A stretch of DNA of 64,000 nt from the NCBI RefSeq assembly GCF_002770725.1, contig NZ_NQVN01000020.1, positions 39,576-103,575 on the forward strand. Reading direction: 5' to 3'. Positions 46,814 to 57,931 of the stretch are shown piece after piece. A model generated the notes under the pieces. It was not told where the DNA came from. It made no database searches and saw only the letters and a program-made list of their open reading frames with translations. The translations under genes were made by a program, and so were the position numbers. The number at the start of each line of letters is the position of its first letter. Within the stretch, counting starts at the first letter, position 1. This stretch comes from Pleomorphomonas carboxyditropha. GTDB taxonomy: Bacteria > Pseudomonadota > Alphaproteobacteria > Rhizobiales > Pleomorphomonadaceae.

Positions 46814-47743
46814 TCAGGGAACGATATAGCCGGCGGCCGTGAACAGCCGGTACCATTCCTCGCGCGACAGCGTCACGCCGGCGCCGGCCACGCATTCCTT
46901 GACGCGATCGGGGCGCGTCGTGCCGAGCACCACCTGCATTTTCGCCGGATGGCGGGTGATCCAGGCGACGGCGATGCCGGTCGGCGTCACGCCATGGGCG
47001 GCGGCGATCTCGTCGAGCGCGTCGTTGAGGGCGGCGCAGTTTTCACGGTCGCCGACGAAGGGGCCGTCGAAGAAGCCTCTCTGGAACGGCGACCAGGCCT
47101 GCAGCGTCATGCCTTCCTTGCGCGAATAGTCGAGAAGGCCGACGTTGCGGTCGACCGACTGCTCGAGGCCGGCCATGTTGATGGCGACGCCCTGGGCGAT
47201 CAGCGGCGCGTGGGTGATGGAGAGCTGCACCTGGTTGACGAGGAGCGGCTGCTTCACCGCCGTCTTCAGGAGCTCGATCTGGCCCGGCGTCTGGTTGGAG
47301 ACGCCGAAGTTCCGCACCTTGCCCGACGATTGCAGCTTGTCGAAGGCCGAGGCGACCTCCTCCGGCTCGACCAGCGCGTCGGGGCGGTGCAGCAGCAGCA
47401 CGTCGAGATAGTCGGTCTTGAGCGCCTTCAGCGAGCCGTCGACGGCTTCGAGGAGATGCGCCTCGGAGAAGTCGAAGAAGCCCTTGCGGATGCCGGCCTT
47501 GCTCTGGATGACGATCTTCTCGCGCTGGGCCGGCGTCAGGTTCATCGCCTCGCCGAAGCGCTTCTCGCAGAGGTGCAGTTCGCCGCCGTAGATGTCGGCG
47601 TGGTCGATCATGTTGATGCCGGCGTCGATGGCGGTGTTGACCAGCGTGCGGATGTCGGCGTCGCTCATCTTGGCGATGCGCATCAGGCCGAGGATGACGG
47701 AGGAGACCGAAAGGTCGCTCTTGGGAATCTGATAGGTCTTCAT
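46814..47743 (-). CDS. Aldo/keto reductase, YdhF-like
   Basis: A 309-residue NADP-dependent oxidoreductase. The tetrad segments are [17 protein letters not shown] and [21 protein letters not shown] and [14 protein letters not shown] are the typical YdhF-type stretches, the latter binding the cofactor phosphate. The substrate is unknown. It is in tandem with the PdxI-like reductase downstream, though the two are only distantly alike, so they are not a recent duplication. Confidence 0.92.
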   Translation of the reverse strand: MKTYQIPKSDLSVSSVILGLMRIAKMSDADIRTLVNTAIDAGINMIDHADIYGGELHLCEKRFGEAMNLTPAQREKIVIQSKAGIRKGFFDFSEAHLLEAVDGSLKALKTDYLDVLLLHRPDALVEPEEVASAFDKLQSSGKVRNFGVSNQTPGQIELLKTAVKQPLLVNQVQLSITHAPLIAQGVAINMAGLEQSVDRNVGLLDYSRKEGMTLQAWSPFQRGFFDGPFVGDRENCAALNDALDEIAAAHGVTPTGIAVAWITRHPAKMQVVLGTTRPDRVKECVAGAGVTLSREEWYRLFTAAGYIVP

Positions 47744-47935
47744 GGCTTGCCTTCACTGTGGTGCGCGCCGGGGCCGGCTGACGGCGGTCGGACGGCGGCG
47801 GAAAGGAACGTGGCGGACGATGCGCCGCCTTCGGTCATTCGTCCAACAGATTGCGGAGATGCCATTGATCTCCGCGAGGAATGACGCGCGCGGATCGCGG
47901 AAAACGCGGGGGCGCGTGTCCGAGCTGTCTGGCGG

Positions 47936-50900
47936 TCAGTATTCCTTTTCGAAGTAGACGCCGACCTTCGACTGCTCCTGCGTCGCCTCGGCCCTGGCCT
48001 TGACGTCGTCGGTGATGTCGAGGTTGACCGACACGCCGGTCCGTCCGCCTTCGCCGGCGGTGACGCCCAGATAGACCCGCTCGCTGATGTAGCGGCCGGC
48101 CGTCACGGCCGCGTTGCCCTCGGAATCGGTGTTGACGTCGAGATCGTCGAGGCCGACCCCGGCGCGCAGTCGATCGAGAATGCCGTTGCCGTTGCCGCCG
48201 CCGGCGAGCTGGGTCACCGCCTCGGCCAGTTGGGCGATTTGCACGGCGGACAGGTCCGAGACCGAACGCTTGAACAGGAAGCGGGCGAGGATTTCGTCCT
48301 GCGGCAGTTCCGGCGTCGACGAGAGCACGATGCTGGGGTCGGAGGCATAGCCCTCGACGGTGGCAGTGACGGCAACCGAATCCGACGTGGTGGTCGCCGA
48401 CAGCGACAGGTAGGGATTGAGATCGCCCTGAAGCGTCACGGTGCCTTCGTTGAAGGTGATGCGCTGGCCGATCACCAGCACGCGGCCACGGATCAGTTCG
48501 AAGCTGCCCACCGGCTGCACGTCGGCCAGCGTACCGCGCACCGTCAGGTGGCCGCCGAGTTCGGCGTCGATGCCGCGGCCGCGCACGAACAGCTGGCGCG
48601 GCGCATTGACGGCGACATCGAGCGCGACGGGGAGACCACCGCCGGTTCCTGTCCGGCCGCCGCCGGCTGCCTTGTCGATCCGCTTCAGCGTTGCGTTGAC
48701 GTTGGCCGGCGTATTCCTGTGCTTGACGTCGATCAGCACCGGCGCGCCGCCGCCGCCCTCGGGCACGGTGATTTCGGCGCGGGCGACGTCCACCTTGCCG
48801 GTGACCGTGAGGCCGTTCGTCACCGATCCGCCGACGGCGAGCGACGCGCCGAGTTCGGCGGTGACGATCCTGCCGTCGGTAACACGGGTCCTTGCCGCGG
48901 TGATGCGGATATCCACGGGCAGGCCGTCGCCGATGCCGACGCGGCCTTCGGCCGATAGCTGGCCGCCGCCCCTGACAGTGGCGGTTGCCCTTTCGATGCG
49001 GATGCTGTCGCCGGACAACTGGAGCGCCACGTTGATGGCGTCGAGCCGCATGGTGGTCAGCGGATCGGTCACCGAGGCGCCGCTCACCGTCACCCGTCCG
49101 GACAGTTCGGGCGACGCCAGGCTGCCGGTGGCCTTCAGCGTTGCCTTCGCCGTGCCGGTAAGGCGGGTGCCGCGCGTCGCGACGAAGGATTGGGCCAGCG
49201 CGAGAGGCAGGTCGGCGCTGGCGTCCACGGTGAGCCCGCCGCCGGAAAGCGGGATGACGCCCTTCGCCTCGGCGCCGAAACCTGCGGGGCCGGTGAGTTT
49301 CGCCGAGGCGAGGTTCACCTTGTTGTCCTCCAGCCGGCCGGACGCGGTGGCGGAAAAGCCCGCGAGACCGGCTGCGGTCAGTTGCGGCGCGGCAATGCCG
49401 TCGGCCTTGACGGTGAAGGCGGTGGCGTTGCCGTCGCTCCTGGCCGTGCCGTCGATGCTGGCGACGCTTGCCGCTTGCGCCGCGAGGCCCTTGGCGGCAA
49501 AGCGGCCGTCGATCTTCGGCGCGCCGAGGAGATCGGCGATCGTCGCGTCGACGTCGGCGGAGGCGATGCGGTTGCCGGCGACCGCGAGATTGGTCGCCTT
49601 GATATTGGCCTTTGCCGTCTGCTTGCCGCCCTCCGGCAGAAGGCTCACATCGGCCGAAAGCCGGCCGGCGAGGTCGGCAAGAACCAGCGGCCCCAGTGCG
49701 GAGAGATCGGGCGAATCGACGGCGAGCCGGCCGGTCATCAGCCCCTCGCTGTCGAGCGCCACATCACCGGTCACCCGGCTGTCGGCAACGGCCAGCGCCA
49801 GGTCACGCAGACGGTTGCCGTCGGCGGTGTGGGACAGGCCGGCCGACAGCGTCAGCGGCTTGCCTTTCAGCCGGCCCTGGCCCTTCAGCGTTCCGTTGAA
49901 ATCGGCTCCGTCGAGTTGGCCGGCGAGATCGACGCCCAGCGCTTCGAGGGCATTGTCGGCAAGGATCAGCCGATCGGAAGACAGCCGCGCCGTCACGTCG
50001 AGCGGCCCGCCGCTGCCCCGGAGCGACAGCATGGCGCCGGCCGCCCCCTTGGCCTTCGGCTCGATGCGGCCGACGTCGGGCAGCGTCAGCGTCGCCGTGA
50101 GGTCGGTGCGGTCGAGCGCGTGATCGCCATCGGCGGTCAGCGTCAGCGCCGGATTGGCGATCCTGAAGGCCTGAAGCTTGAGACCCGACGTGTCGCGGGC
50201 GACGCGGCCGGTCAGCTTCGTCTCGCCGGACAGCAGATTGTCGAGTTGGGCGATGCCGGCCGCAAGCGTGCCGGCATTGCCGTCGAGCGTCAGGTCGAAG
50301 GCGCCGGTCGTCGGGACGAGCGTCCCTTTGGCCGCCAGCTCGATGCTGCCTTGAAGCGGCCGGCCGGCCAGGGCGGAGAAAGGCGCGAGCGAGGCGGCCG
50401 ATAGCGTCTGCTGGCCTTCGACGCGACCGTCTTCCACCTTGCCGACGAACGACGCCTGAGCGGTGGGCGTCGCCAGCTTCAGGAGATCGATGGCGAGCGG
50501 CACGCCGGCCGACCAGCGGCCGGAGCCGGAGAAGGCGAGCTCGCCGCCCACCGCCGCGCCGACGGCGGCATCCGTGAAGCTGAGGCCGCGCGAGCCGCCG
50601 GCGAGCGTAAAGTCGACGCTGCGCTTTTCGGCGTCGGCGAGATCGGTCGCGGCGCCATGGCCGCTGATTTCCAGCGCCCCGGCACCGAAGCTCGGCGTCG
50701 ACAGGCCCTCGGCGGCGAGTTCGAGGCTCCAGGCGCCGCCATGGCCGAAGGAGAAGCGGAGCCGTCCCTCGCCGAGTCGCGTCGTGGCGCCTTCGCCGCC
50801 GAGCGGCAGCGCGCCGTCCTTGCCGGCGAGGCGGCCGTCGATGTCGATCGCCGTTGGAAAATGGTCGGCGGCGAGCGCCGCCGAACCCTGCAGCGTCAGC

Positions 50901-51856
50901 ACCGGGGCGGCGAGCGCCAGCTTGTCGATGCTGATCGGGCCGGCGTCATCCGCCCGGCCGGAAAGCTCCAGCGTCGATCGGCCGGCGAGATAGAGGGCAT
51001 AGTCGGGCTGCACCAGCGCCGCGAGATCGCCGGCAAAGGCCGAGCCGAAGCGATAGCCGTCGCCATCGCGGGCAATGGTGGTGCGGCCGGCAAGCCGGCT
51101 GACGCCATCGGTGGCGAGCTCGAGGTCGGCGGCGAAGTCGTCGAGCGGTCCGGCGCCCTTCAGCGTCAGGCTGACCGACGGCCGGCCGGGCAGGTTCATG
51201 AGGCCGGCCATGACGCCGCCGGCCGGCTCCTCGGCCTTCAGGTCGAGATCGAGCCTCTTGCCCTCGGCGGCATAGGCGGCCTTCAGCGTCACCTCGCCCG
51301 GCTTGCTGTCGGTGCGGCGAATGGCGAGGTCGGCGTCGAGCGAGCCGCCGGCGAGACTGGCGGCGGCGGTGACGGCGAGCCGCGCTTCCTCGCCGAGCAC
51401 GGGCGCGCCGAGGACCACGTCGGGCGCCGAGAGGCGGCCAACCTTCACCTCGACCGGCAGGTCCGGCAGGCTGAAGCCCTCGCTCGCCGCCGGGTCGACG
51501 GTTTCGGCCGGCAGCGGCTTGCGGATCACCTCGATCTTCTCGGCGTCGAGACTGTCGACATCGAGCCTGCCCCTGAGCAGCGCCAGGCGGCTCCAGACGA
51601 GATGCACGCCCTCGATCCTGAGCCAGGCGCCCTCGCGGTCGGATATGGTGATCGAAGCGAGCCGGACGTCGGACGACAACGCGCCGTCGATGGCGCCGAG
51701 CTCGATCTTGCGGTCGGGCGTCGAAATCTTGTCCTCGACGAAGCGGACGAAGGCGCCCTTCTCGGCGCTGTCGTCCTCCTGGGCGCCGGCCAGCGTCAGC
51801 GCCAGCGGCCCGGCGGCGAGGACAGCGAGGGCGAGGAGAGCGGTTCTGATCTTCAT
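47936..51856 (-). CDS. tamB: TamB, translocation and assembly module inner-membrane component
   Basis: A 1306-residue AsmA-like protein anchored by an N-terminal signal/anchor (MKIRTALLALAVLAAGPLALTLAG). The long middle is built of repeated beta-hairpin units typical of bridge-like lipid-transport proteins; the C-terminal DUF490 domain begins near residue 950 and includes RGRVLVIGQRITFNEGTVTLQGDLNPYLSLSATT (in pieces) and DEILARFLFKRSVSDLSAVQIAQLAEA. It ends VGVYFEKEY, a terminal aromatic. With TamA it helps insert outer-membrane proteins and may move phospholipids. It starts 12 bases after the tamA stop. Confidence 0.95.
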   Translation of the reverse strand: MKIRTALLALAVLAAGPLALTLAGAQEDDSAEKGAFVRFVEDKISTPDRKIELGAIDGALSSDVRLASITISDREGAWLRIEGVHLVWSRLALLRGRLDVDSLDAEKIEVIRKPLPAETVDPAASEGFSLPDLPVEVKVGRLSAPDVVLGAPVLGEEARLAVTAAASLAGGSLDADLAIRRTDSKPGEVTLKAAYAAEGKRLDLDLKAEEPAGGVMAGLMNLPGRPSVSLTLKGAGPLDDFAADLELATDGVSRLAGRTTIARDGDGYRFGSAFAGDLAALVQPDYALYLAGRSTLELSGRADDAGPISIDKLALAAPVLTLQGSAALAADHFPTAIDIDGRLAGKDGALPLGGEGATTRLGEGRLRFSFGHGGAWSLELAAEGLSTPSFGAGALEISGHGAATDLADAEKRSVDFTLAGGSRGLSFTDAAVGAAVGGELAFSGSGRWSAGVPLAIDLLKLATPTAQASFVGKVEDGRVEGQQTLSAASLAPFSALAGRPLQGSIELAAKGTLVPTTGAFDLTLDGNAGTLAAGIAQLDNLLSGETKLTGRVARDTSGLKLQAFRIANPALTLTADGDHALDRTDLTATLTLPDVGRIEPKAKGAAGAMLSLRGSGGPLDVTARLSSDRLILADNALEALGVDLAGQLDGADFNGTLKGQGRLKGKPLTLSAGLSHTADGNRLRDLALAVADSRVTGDVALDSEGLMTGRLAVDSPDLSALGPLVLADLAGRLSADVSLLPEGGKQTAKANIKATNLAVAGNRIASADVDATIADLLGAPKIDGRFAAKGLAAQAASVASIDGTARSDGNATAFTVKADGIAAPQLTAAGLAGFSATASGRLEDNKVNLASAKLTGPAGFGAEAKGVIPLSGGGLTVDASADLPLALAQSFVATRGTRLTGTAKATLKATGSLASPELSGRVTVSGASVTDPLTTMRLDAINVALQLSGDSIRIERATATVRGGGQLSAEGRVGIGDGLPVDIRITAARTRVTDGRIVTAELGASLAVGGSVTNGLTVTGKVDVARAEITVPEGGGGAPVLIDVKHRNTPANVNATLKRIDKAAGGGRTGTGGGLPVALDVAVNAPRQLFVRGRGIDAELGGHLTVRGTLADVQPVGSFELIRGRVLVIGQRITFNEGTVTLQGDLNPYLSLSATTTSDSVAVTATVEGYASDPSIVLSSTPELPQDEILARFLFKRSVSDLSAVQIAQLAEAVTQLAGGGNGNGILDRLRAGVGLDDLDVNTDSEGNAAVTAGRYISERVYLGVTAGEGGRTGVSVNLDITDDVKARAEATQEQSKVGVYFEKEY

Positions 51857-51868
51857 GGGGTCGCCTCC

Positions 51869-53797
51869 TCAGAAGCTCTGGCCGAGGCCGATATAGACGC
51901 CGAAGGTCGAATCGCCCGGCTCGTGATCGAGCGGCAGCGCCACGTCGAGCCGCACCGGCCCGAGGCCGGTATAGTAGCGGATGCCGGCACCGGCGGCGAA
52001 GCGCAAACCGTCGGCGAAATCGGGATAGTTCGAGGCGAAGGCGTTGCCGGCGTCGACGAAGCCGACCACGCCGAAGCTCTCGCTGACCTTGGCGCGCAGT
52101 TCGACCGCGCCTTCGAGGCGCGACAGGCCGCCCGTCACCACGCCGTTGTCCTTGGGGCCGAGGCTGCGATAGGCGTAGCCGCGCACCGACGAGCCGCCGC
52201 CGGCATAATAGAGCCGGCCGTTGGGCATCTCGTCGATCGGCGCGCCCAGGATCGAGCCGGCGGCGAGCCGGCCGGCGATGACGAAACGGCCCTCGCGGTC
52301 GAGCGCCAGATAGGAGGCGACGGAAGCATCGGTGATGACGCCGGCGTTGCCGAAATTCGCCTCGTAGAACGGTTCGGCGCTGACCTTGGCGTTGAAGCCT
52401 TCGTGCGGGTCGGTCTTGTCGTCGCGGCTGTCGTAGGCAAGGCCGATCGGCAGGCCGGTGAGCAGGAACTTGTCGGTGCCCTGGGCGTCCTCGTCGCGCG
52501 ACGCCGTGACGCCGAGGCCGACCGAGGCGGTGAGCTCGTCGGTGATGGCGTGGCTGAGCCCGACCTTGGCGGTGATCGCCGTCTCGGTATAGGTGTCCGG
52601 CGTCTCCCGCGTCGCTTCGAGCGCGGCGGTGAAGTCGGTGAACGGCGTTATGATGCCCGGCCGGGTGAAGGTGGCCGAGAGATCGTAGTTGAAGTCCTTG
52701 GGATCGACGCCGGCGATGCCGTTCACCGCGCCCGACAGCTTGAACGACTCGGCATGCCCAAAGAGGTTGCGGTGCTGCCAATAGGCCTCGATGCCGGCGC
52801 CGTCCTCCGTGGCGTAGCTGACGCCGCCGCCGAATACGTGCAGCGGCCGCTCGGCGACGTTGAGGGTCAGCGGCAACTGGCCGTTCGGGCCGAGCGCCTT
52901 GGCTTCCTCGATGCGCTGGCTGGAGAACACCTGCAGCCGGCGGAGGTTCTTCTGTCCACGCTCGATGACGGCGGGATCGTAAGGCGCGCCGGGCTCGATG
53001 CCGGTCATCCAGGCGGTGTACCGGGGATCCATGCGGCTGGTGCCGGTCACCGCCAGCGGCCCGAAGGTGGCGGCCGGCCCGGGGTCGACGGTGATCGCCA
53101 CGTCGAGCGTCGAGCTATCGTGCTCCGCGATGGTGTCGCGCCTGACGATGCTGGCCAGCGGATGGCCGCGCCGCCGCCAGGCGTCGATCAGCAGCTTTTC
53201 CGAACCGGTGACGGCGCCGGCCCGCGCCGGCTCGCCGACGGCAAGGCCGATCTCGGCCGGCGTCGACTTCTTGAAGTCCGTGTCCTCCGGTCCGGGCGGC
53301 GGCGCGCCGGTGATCTCCACCTGGCCGAAGCGGAACAGCGGCCCCGGCGTGACGCGCATCGCCACCTTCACCGGCTGCGGCAGGACGGCGTCCGGCGCGA
53401 TGGCGTCGGGATCCTGACCGCCGACCGTGATCTCGATGGTGCCGCCATAGCGCCCCTCCCGGTAGAGCGCGGCGGTAATGCGGCCGTATTCGGCATTGAC
53501 GCGGGAAAGGAAAGCGGCGGTCGAGGGCGGCGGCGTGTCGTCGCGGCCGGTCCAGAGGGCGGAGGCGGCGAGCACGGCCGCATGCAGGTCGTCATCGGCG
53601 CCCACCGTGTCGATGGCCACGGTATAGCGCTGGGCATCCGGCGAAATGTCCGGGTCGGGCTCCGCCTCGAAGAAACGATGCCCGAACAGCTCGAAGGCAA
53701 AGGCCTCCTGCGCCAGCAGCGAAGCCCCGAGCAGCGACGCCGCGATGGCGACGAAGCGAGCGATTCCCGGGGGTATTTTCTTCCCTGTCGCCCGCAT
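51869..53797 (-). CDS. tamA: TamA, Omp85-family outer-membrane assembly protein
   Basis: A 642-residue protein with a signal peptide (cleavage after EAFAF), three N-terminal POTRA domains (for example PGPLFRFGQVEITG and PAATFGPLAVTGTSRMDPRY) and a C-terminal 16-strand barrel. In the barrel, GGGSSVRGYAYRSLG is the L6 (V)RG(F/Y) motif of Omp85 proteins, and the chain ends FGVYIGLGQSF with the expected terminal Phe. The ATG at 53797 has GGAAGGGG upstream. It is the first gene of tamA-tamB. Confidence 0.95.
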   Translation of the reverse strand: MRATGKKIPPGIARFVAIAASLLGASLLAQEAFAFELFGHRFFEAEPDPDISPDAQRYTVAIDTVGADDDLHAAVLAASALWTGRDDTPPPSTAAFLSRVNAEYGRITAALYREGRYGGTIEITVGGQDPDAIAPDAVLPQPVKVAMRVTPGPLFRFGQVEITGAPPPGPEDTDFKKSTPAEIGLAVGEPARAGAVTGSEKLLIDAWRRRGHPLASIVRRDTIAEHDSSTLDVAITVDPGPAATFGPLAVTGTSRMDPRYTAWMTGIEPGAPYDPAVIERGQKNLRRLQVFSSQRIEEAKALGPNGQLPLTLNVAERPLHVFGGGVSYATEDGAGIEAYWQHRNLFGHAESFKLSGAVNGIAGVDPKDFNYDLSATFTRPGIITPFTDFTAALEATRETPDTYTETAITAKVGLSHAITDELTASVGLGVTASRDEDAQGTDKFLLTGLPIGLAYDSRDDKTDPHEGFNAKVSAEPFYEANFGNAGVITDASVASYLALDREGRFVIAGRLAAGSILGAPIDEMPNGRLYYAGGGSSVRGYAYRSLGPKDNGVVTGGLSRLEGAVELRAKVSESFGVVGFVDAGNAFASNYPDFADGLRFAAGAGIRYYTGLGPVRLDVALPLDHEPGDSTFGVYIGLGQSF

Positions 53798-53938
53798 CAA
53801 CGCCCCTTCCCACTCACGCAACGGATGGCGGCCGGTCCGGCTGCGGCGGCCCCTTCGAAGAGATTAGAGTAAATTGAGGTTACCGAACAGGAAAGATGCC
53901 GACGGCCGGTAATTCGTCCTGTCGGGCGGGGGCGGCAA

Positions 53939-53970
53939 GGAAAAGGCCCGCGTGGGGGAAAACGCGGGCC
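53939..53970 (-). terminator. Rho-independent terminator of the LacI-controlled sugar operon
   Basis: A perfect 9-bp stem GGCCCGCGT/ACGCGGGCC (53945-53953, 53962-53970), followed on the minus strand by TTTTCC. It lies 30 bases past the ATPase stop at 54001. Confidence 0.8.
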
Positions 53971-54000
53971 GAGTTGCCTCATGGGAAGCTGGAGGAGAGG

Positions 54001-55074
54001 TCAGCGGATGCGTAGCCCGCCTTCGTTGAATATGTAGCGCCGGTTCGGCGGACAGCCGAGCGTGATGGTGTCGCCGGGGCGGACGTCCGGCCCGTCCCGG
54101 TATTCGACGATCAGCGGCTGGCCATCGGTAAGCTGGCAGTAGAGGTAGCGCGTGCCGCCGAGATATTCGAGCACGTCGACGCGCGCCTCGATGCCGCCCG
54201 GAGCGCCGACGACGAGATGCTCCGGCCTCAGGCCGAAGGTCACCTTGTCGCCGGCAGCAAGGCCGTCACCGGCGATCGGCGCCGCTTCGGCCCGTCCGGC
54301 AAGCTCCACCTTGCCGTCGCCGCGCCAGACGGCGTCGAGAAGGTTCATGCGCGGCGAGCCGATGAAGCCGGCGACGAAGGCGTTGTCGGGATCCTCGTAG
54401 ACGGTACGGGGCGAGCCCGATTGCTCGACGCGGCCGTCGCGCAGCACGACGATCACGTCGGCGAGCGTCATCGCCTCGGTCTGGTCGTGCGTCACGTAGA
54501 TCATGGTGTTGCCGAGCTCGCGGTGCAGCCGGGCGATCTCGACGCGCATCGAGACGCGCAACTCGGCGTCGAGATTGCTGAGCGGCTCGTCGAACAGGAA
54601 CACCTCCGGCTGGCGCACGATGGCCCGGCCGATGGCGACGCGCTGCCGCTGGCCGCCGGAGAGCTGGCCGGGGCGCCGGTCCATCAGCGGTTCGATCTTC
54701 AGGATGGCGGCGGCGGCGGCCACGCGCTCGTCGATCACCGCCTTTTCGGTGCGCTGCATCTTCAGCCCGAAGGCCAGATTGTCGCGCACCGTCATGTGCG
54801 GATAGAGCGCGTAGCTCTGGAACACCATGGCGATGCCGCGCTGCGACGGATCGACGTCGGTCACCTCGCGGCCCTTGATGGCGATCTCGCCGTCGGTCAC
54901 CTCCTCCAGGCCGGCGATCATCCGCAACAGGGTCGACTTGCCGCAGCCCGACGGCCCGACGAACACCACGAAGGCGCCGTCGGGAATCGTCAGGTTGACG
55001 CCGTGGATGACTTCCATCGAGCCGAAGCTCTTGCGCACCTCGGTGAGCTGAACGCCGCTGTCGGACATGGCCAT
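54001..55074 (-). CDS. Sugar ABC transporter ATPase (MalK/UgpC class)
   Basis: A 357-residue ATPase of the CUT1 class. Walker A is GPSGCGKST, the Q-loop is in [14 protein letters not shown], the signature is [14 protein letters not shown], Walker B is [16 protein letters not shown], and the switch His is in THDQTEAM. The C-terminal OB-fold regulatory domain (about 240-357, FGLRPEHL) is present. Its start overlaps the GH127 stop as TGATG. It energises the two permeases encoded further upstream in the same operon. Confidence 0.95.
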   Translation of the reverse strand: MAMSDSGVQLTEVRKSFGSMEVIHGVNLTIPDGAFVVFVGPSGCGKSTLLRMIAGLEEVTDGEIAIKGREVTDVDPSQRGIAMVFQSYALYPHMTVRDNLAFGLKMQRTEKAVIDERVAAAAAILKIEPLMDRRPGQLSGGQRQRVAIGRAIVRQPEVFLFDEPLSNLDAELRVSMRVEIARLHRELGNTMIYVTHDQTEAMTLADVIVVLRDGRVEQSGSPRTVYEDPDNAFVAGFIGSPRMNLLDAVWRGDGKVELAGRAEAAPIAGDGLAAGDKVTFGLRPEHLVVGAPGGIEARVDVLEYLGGTRYLYCQLTDGQPLIVEYRDGPDVRPGDTITLGCPPNRRYIFNEGGLRIR

Positions 55075-57041
55075 CACGCTCCGCTCTTCTTCGAGCCGCC
55101 GCGCATCCAGACCAGCATCTCGCCGGGCGCGCGGTTGTCCCAGAGGTGGTAGGGCACGAAGCGCGCCTTGACCGGTTCCGTCGCCGGCGGCGCCTCGCGG
55201 TAGAGCGAGCCGTCGAAGCCGGCGCTGAGGTCGCGCGTCGCCTCGATGTCGAGCGCGACGGCGCCGCCGAGCGCCGCCACCTCGCTCTCGCCGGCGCGCG
55301 CCGGATCGCCGGTGACGGTGAGCGCGTTGAGCCCTTCGCCGTTGTCGACGGCTTCCGTGCAGTAGACCAGCGGCCCGCGCATCAGCGCGAAACGGCCCGT
55401 GTCCTGGCGGACGCGCGGATCGGCCCAGAGGGCGCGCGGGATCAGCGGCAGCTCGAGGTCGATGACCTCGCCGCCGGTCCACTCGTGCTCGATGCGCGCG
55501 TAGCCATCCACCGTGACCGCGGCAAGGTCCACCGCGCCCCCGTCGATCGAAAGCCTGGCACCCTTCGCCCAGCCGGGAAGGCGCAGCGAGACGGCGAAGC
55601 GCGTCGGCTTCTCCACCTTCAGCGTCAGCCGCACCGCGCCATGCCAGGGATAGCGGGTGGCCTGGCTGAGCTCGATCCTGGTGCCGGCCACCTCGGCCTT
55701 CACCGAACTCTCGCCGTAGAGATGCACGGCGATCTCGTCGTCGGCGACGGCATACATGTAGGAGCCGATCGAGGCGACGAGGCGGGCGATGTTGGGCGGG
55801 CAGCAGGGGCAGCGATGCCAGATCCAGCGGTGATGCTTGCCGGCGCTTTCGAGCGGGTTCTCGTAGAAGAAGGTCTTGCCGTCGAGCGACAGGCCGCTGA
55901 GCGAGCCGTTGTAGAGCGCGATCTCCATGATGTCGGCGAAGCGGCGGTTGGGGCCGCGGCCGAGCATGCGGTTGGCCCAGAACACCAGGCCGACCGAGGC
56001 GCAGGTCTCGGCATAGGCGCTCTCGTTCGGCAGGTCGTAGTAGTCGGTGAAGCCCTCGTTGGCCGCCGACGGCCCGATACCGCCGGTGACGTACATCTGC
56101 TTGGTGACGAGATCGTCCCACAGCGTCTCGAGGGCGGCGGTCAGCGTGTCGTCGTTGTATTCGGTGGCGATGTCGGCCATGCCCGAATAGAGGTACATGG
56201 CGCGCACCGCGTGCCCTACCACCTTCGTCTGCTCGCGCACCGGCTGGTGCGACTGGTTGTAGTGGTAGGAGCCGAAGACGAAGTTCTGCGGGTCGCGGCC
56301 GTCGCGCCGGGCCTCGATGTCGAAATAGTGCGGCTCGGTGCCGCGCTCGTCGATGAAGTACTTGGAAAGATCCATGTATTTCTGCTCGCCGGTGGCGCGG
56401 GCGAGCTTGACGAGCGCCAGCTCGACCTCCTCGTGGCCGCAGTAGCCGGCGATCTGGTCCGGGCCGTGGCCGAACTTGCCGATGATGTGATCGACGTAGC
56501 GGCACATGACGTCCATCAGCTTGCGCTTGCCGGTCGCCTGATAGTAGGCGACGGCGCCCTCGATCAGATGGCCGGCGCAGTAGAGCTCATGGGTGTCGCG
56601 GAGGTTGGTCCACTCGCGGCCCGGCACCACCCGCAGATACCAGGAATTGAGATAGCCGTCCTCGCGCTGCAGCCTGCCGTAGAGGTCGACGATGGCGTCG
56701 ACGCGCGCTTCGAGCTGCGGATTGGGCTTGCGGTAGAGCGAATAGGCCACCGTCTCGATCGACTTGCCGAGATCGCTGTCCCAGAACATCTGGGTCGAGA
56801 CCATCGCCTTGTGCTCGGTGGCCGGCACGGTCGGGCTCATCGAGTGATAGGGGATGACGACGCCGGGGCTCGGCTGGTCGACGTCGATCGCCTTCAGCAT
56901 GCCCGCCTCGACGCAACGGTCGAGCAGCGTTTCGGCGGTGGTGTCGCAGACGGCGTCCTGGCGGGCGCCGAACAGACCGCCGAGCACGACGGACGGCACG
57001 GGGACGGGACGGAACTGACGGTCTCTCTTGGTCTCGGTCAT
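55074..57041 (-). CDS. GH127 beta-L-arabinofuranosidase (DUF1680)
   Basis: A 655-residue cytoplasmic glycosidase of family GH127. [32 protein letters not shown] and [33 protein letters not shown] carry the active-site helices (given in pieces). The AETC Glu-x-Cys pair and CPCCPPN (Cys411, Cys413, Cys414) form the zinc site with the cysteine nucleophile, as in characterised HypBA1. There is no signal peptide, so it acts on imported oligosaccharides. It lies between the permease genes and the ATPase gene, suggesting that the transporter carries arabinofuranosides of plant glycans. Confidence 0.93.
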   Translation of the reverse strand: MTETKRDRQFRPVPVPSVVLGGLFGARQDAVCDTTAETLLDRCVEAGMLKAIDVDQPSPGVVIPYHSMSPTVPATEHKAMVSTQMFWDSDLGKSIETVAYSLYRKPNPQLEARVDAIVDLYGRLQREDGYLNSWYLRVVPGREWTNLRDTHELYCAGHLIEGAVAYYQATGKRKLMDVMCRYVDHIIGKFGHGPDQIAGYCGHEEVELALVKLARATGEQKYMDLSKYFIDERGTEPHYFDIEARRDGRDPQNFVFGSYHYNQSHQPVREQTKVVGHAVRAMYLYSGMADIATEYNDDTLTAALETLWDDLVTKQMYVTGGIGPSAANEGFTDYYDLPNESAYAETCASVGLVFWANRMLGRGPNRRFADIMEIALYNGSLSGLSLDGKTFFYENPLESAGKHHRWIWHRCPCCPPNIARLVASIGSYMYAVADDEIAVHLYGESSVKAEVAGTRIELSQATRYPWHGAVRLTLKVEKPTRFAVSLRLPGWAKGARLSIDGGAVDLAAVTVDGYARIEHEWTGGEVIDLELPLIPRALWADPRVRQDTGRFALMRGPLVYCTEAVDNGEGLNALTVTGDPARAGESEVAALGGAVALDIEATRDLSAGFDGSLYREAPPATEPVKARFVPYHLWDNRAPGEMLVWMRGGSKKSGA

Positions 57042-57067
57042 GATCGGATTTCCAGTGAGGGAAAGTG

Positions 57068-57931
57068 TCACTTCACGGCGCCGGCCATCAGGCCGCGCAT
57101 GTAGTAGCGTTGCAGGAGCAGGAAGACGAACAGGCAGGGCACGCTCATCACCGTGACGCCGGCCTGGACGGCGCCCCAGTCGATGGCGCCGAGCCGGCCG
57201 GCGCGCACCGCCGAAATCAGGATCGGCAGCGTGAACTTGGAGTTGTCCGACAGGAGCACCAGGGCGGCCAGGAACTCGTTCCACGAATTGAGGAAGGCGA
57301 AGATCGCCACGGTGACGATGCCCGGAAGCACCAGCGGCAGCAGCACGCGGACGAGCAGCCCGAGGTCGCGGGCGCCGTCGATGCGGGCGGCTTCCTCGAT
57401 CTCCTTGGGCACCGCGTCGAAGGCGTTCCTCATCATGAACACCGAGAAGGGCAGTTGCAGCGTCACGTAGACCAGCGTCAGGCCGATCAGCGAGTTGTTG
57501 AGGCCCAGCTTGGCGAGGATGATGAACAGCGGCGTCAGGATCGACTGGAACGGGATCATCAGCGTGGCGATGATCAGCACGAACAGCGCGTTCTTGAACA
57601 CGAAGCGGTAGCGCGAGAAGCCGTAGCCGGCGAGCAGGCTCACTACCACGGTGAGAAGCGCCGTGCCCACCGCCACCGCCGCCGAGTTCAGCGTATGCTG
57701 CCAGACGCCGGCGCCGAAGCTGTCGAGATTGCGGTAGGCGTCGAGGCTGAAGCCGGTGGTCGGCCAGGGCGGGATCGGCGGCAGCCGCGCTTCCGTGCCG
57801 TGGCGGAACGATGAGAGGATGGTGATGGCGAACGGCGCCAGGAAGAACACGGCGAGCAGGATGCCGGTGCCGTGGTAGCCGCCGGCGCCGAGCATCGCCC
57901 GGCGGGCGCGCGCCTCTTTCTTGGTGGTCAT
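57068..57931 (-). CDS. Sugar ABC transporter permease, MalG/UgpE-type
   Basis: A 287-residue permease with six transmembrane helices, belonging to the CUT1 class. The coupling-helix signature EEAARIDGARDLGLLVRVLLPLVLPGI (in pieces) contacts the ATPase; the FLNSWNEFLAAL segment is typical of MalG-like subunits. Its ATG overlaps the stop of the other permease gene (ATGA). It pairs with that MalF-like subunit and the 54001-55074 ATPase. Confidence 0.95.
   Translation of the reverse strand: MTTKKEARARRAMLGAGGYHGTGILLAVFFLAPFAITILSSFRHGTEARLPPIPPWPTTGFSLDAYRNLDSFGAGVWQHTLNSAAVAVGTALLTVVVSLLAGYGFSRYRFVFKNALFVLIIATLMIPFQSILTPLFIILAKLGLNNSLIGLTLVYVTLQLPFSVFMMRNAFDAVPKEIEEAARIDGARDLGLLVRVLLPLVLPGIVTVAIFAFLNSWNEFLAALVLLSDNSKFTLPILISAVRAGRLGAIDWGAVQAGVTVMSVPCLFVFLLLQRYYMRGLMAGAVK

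Noticed and set aside
50657..53872. Open frame of about 1070 codons on the plus strand opposite tamA/tamB
   Set aside because: It is rich in Arg, Gly, Ala, Val and His with no recognisable motif. It mirrors tamA/tamB codons and is a GC shadow.
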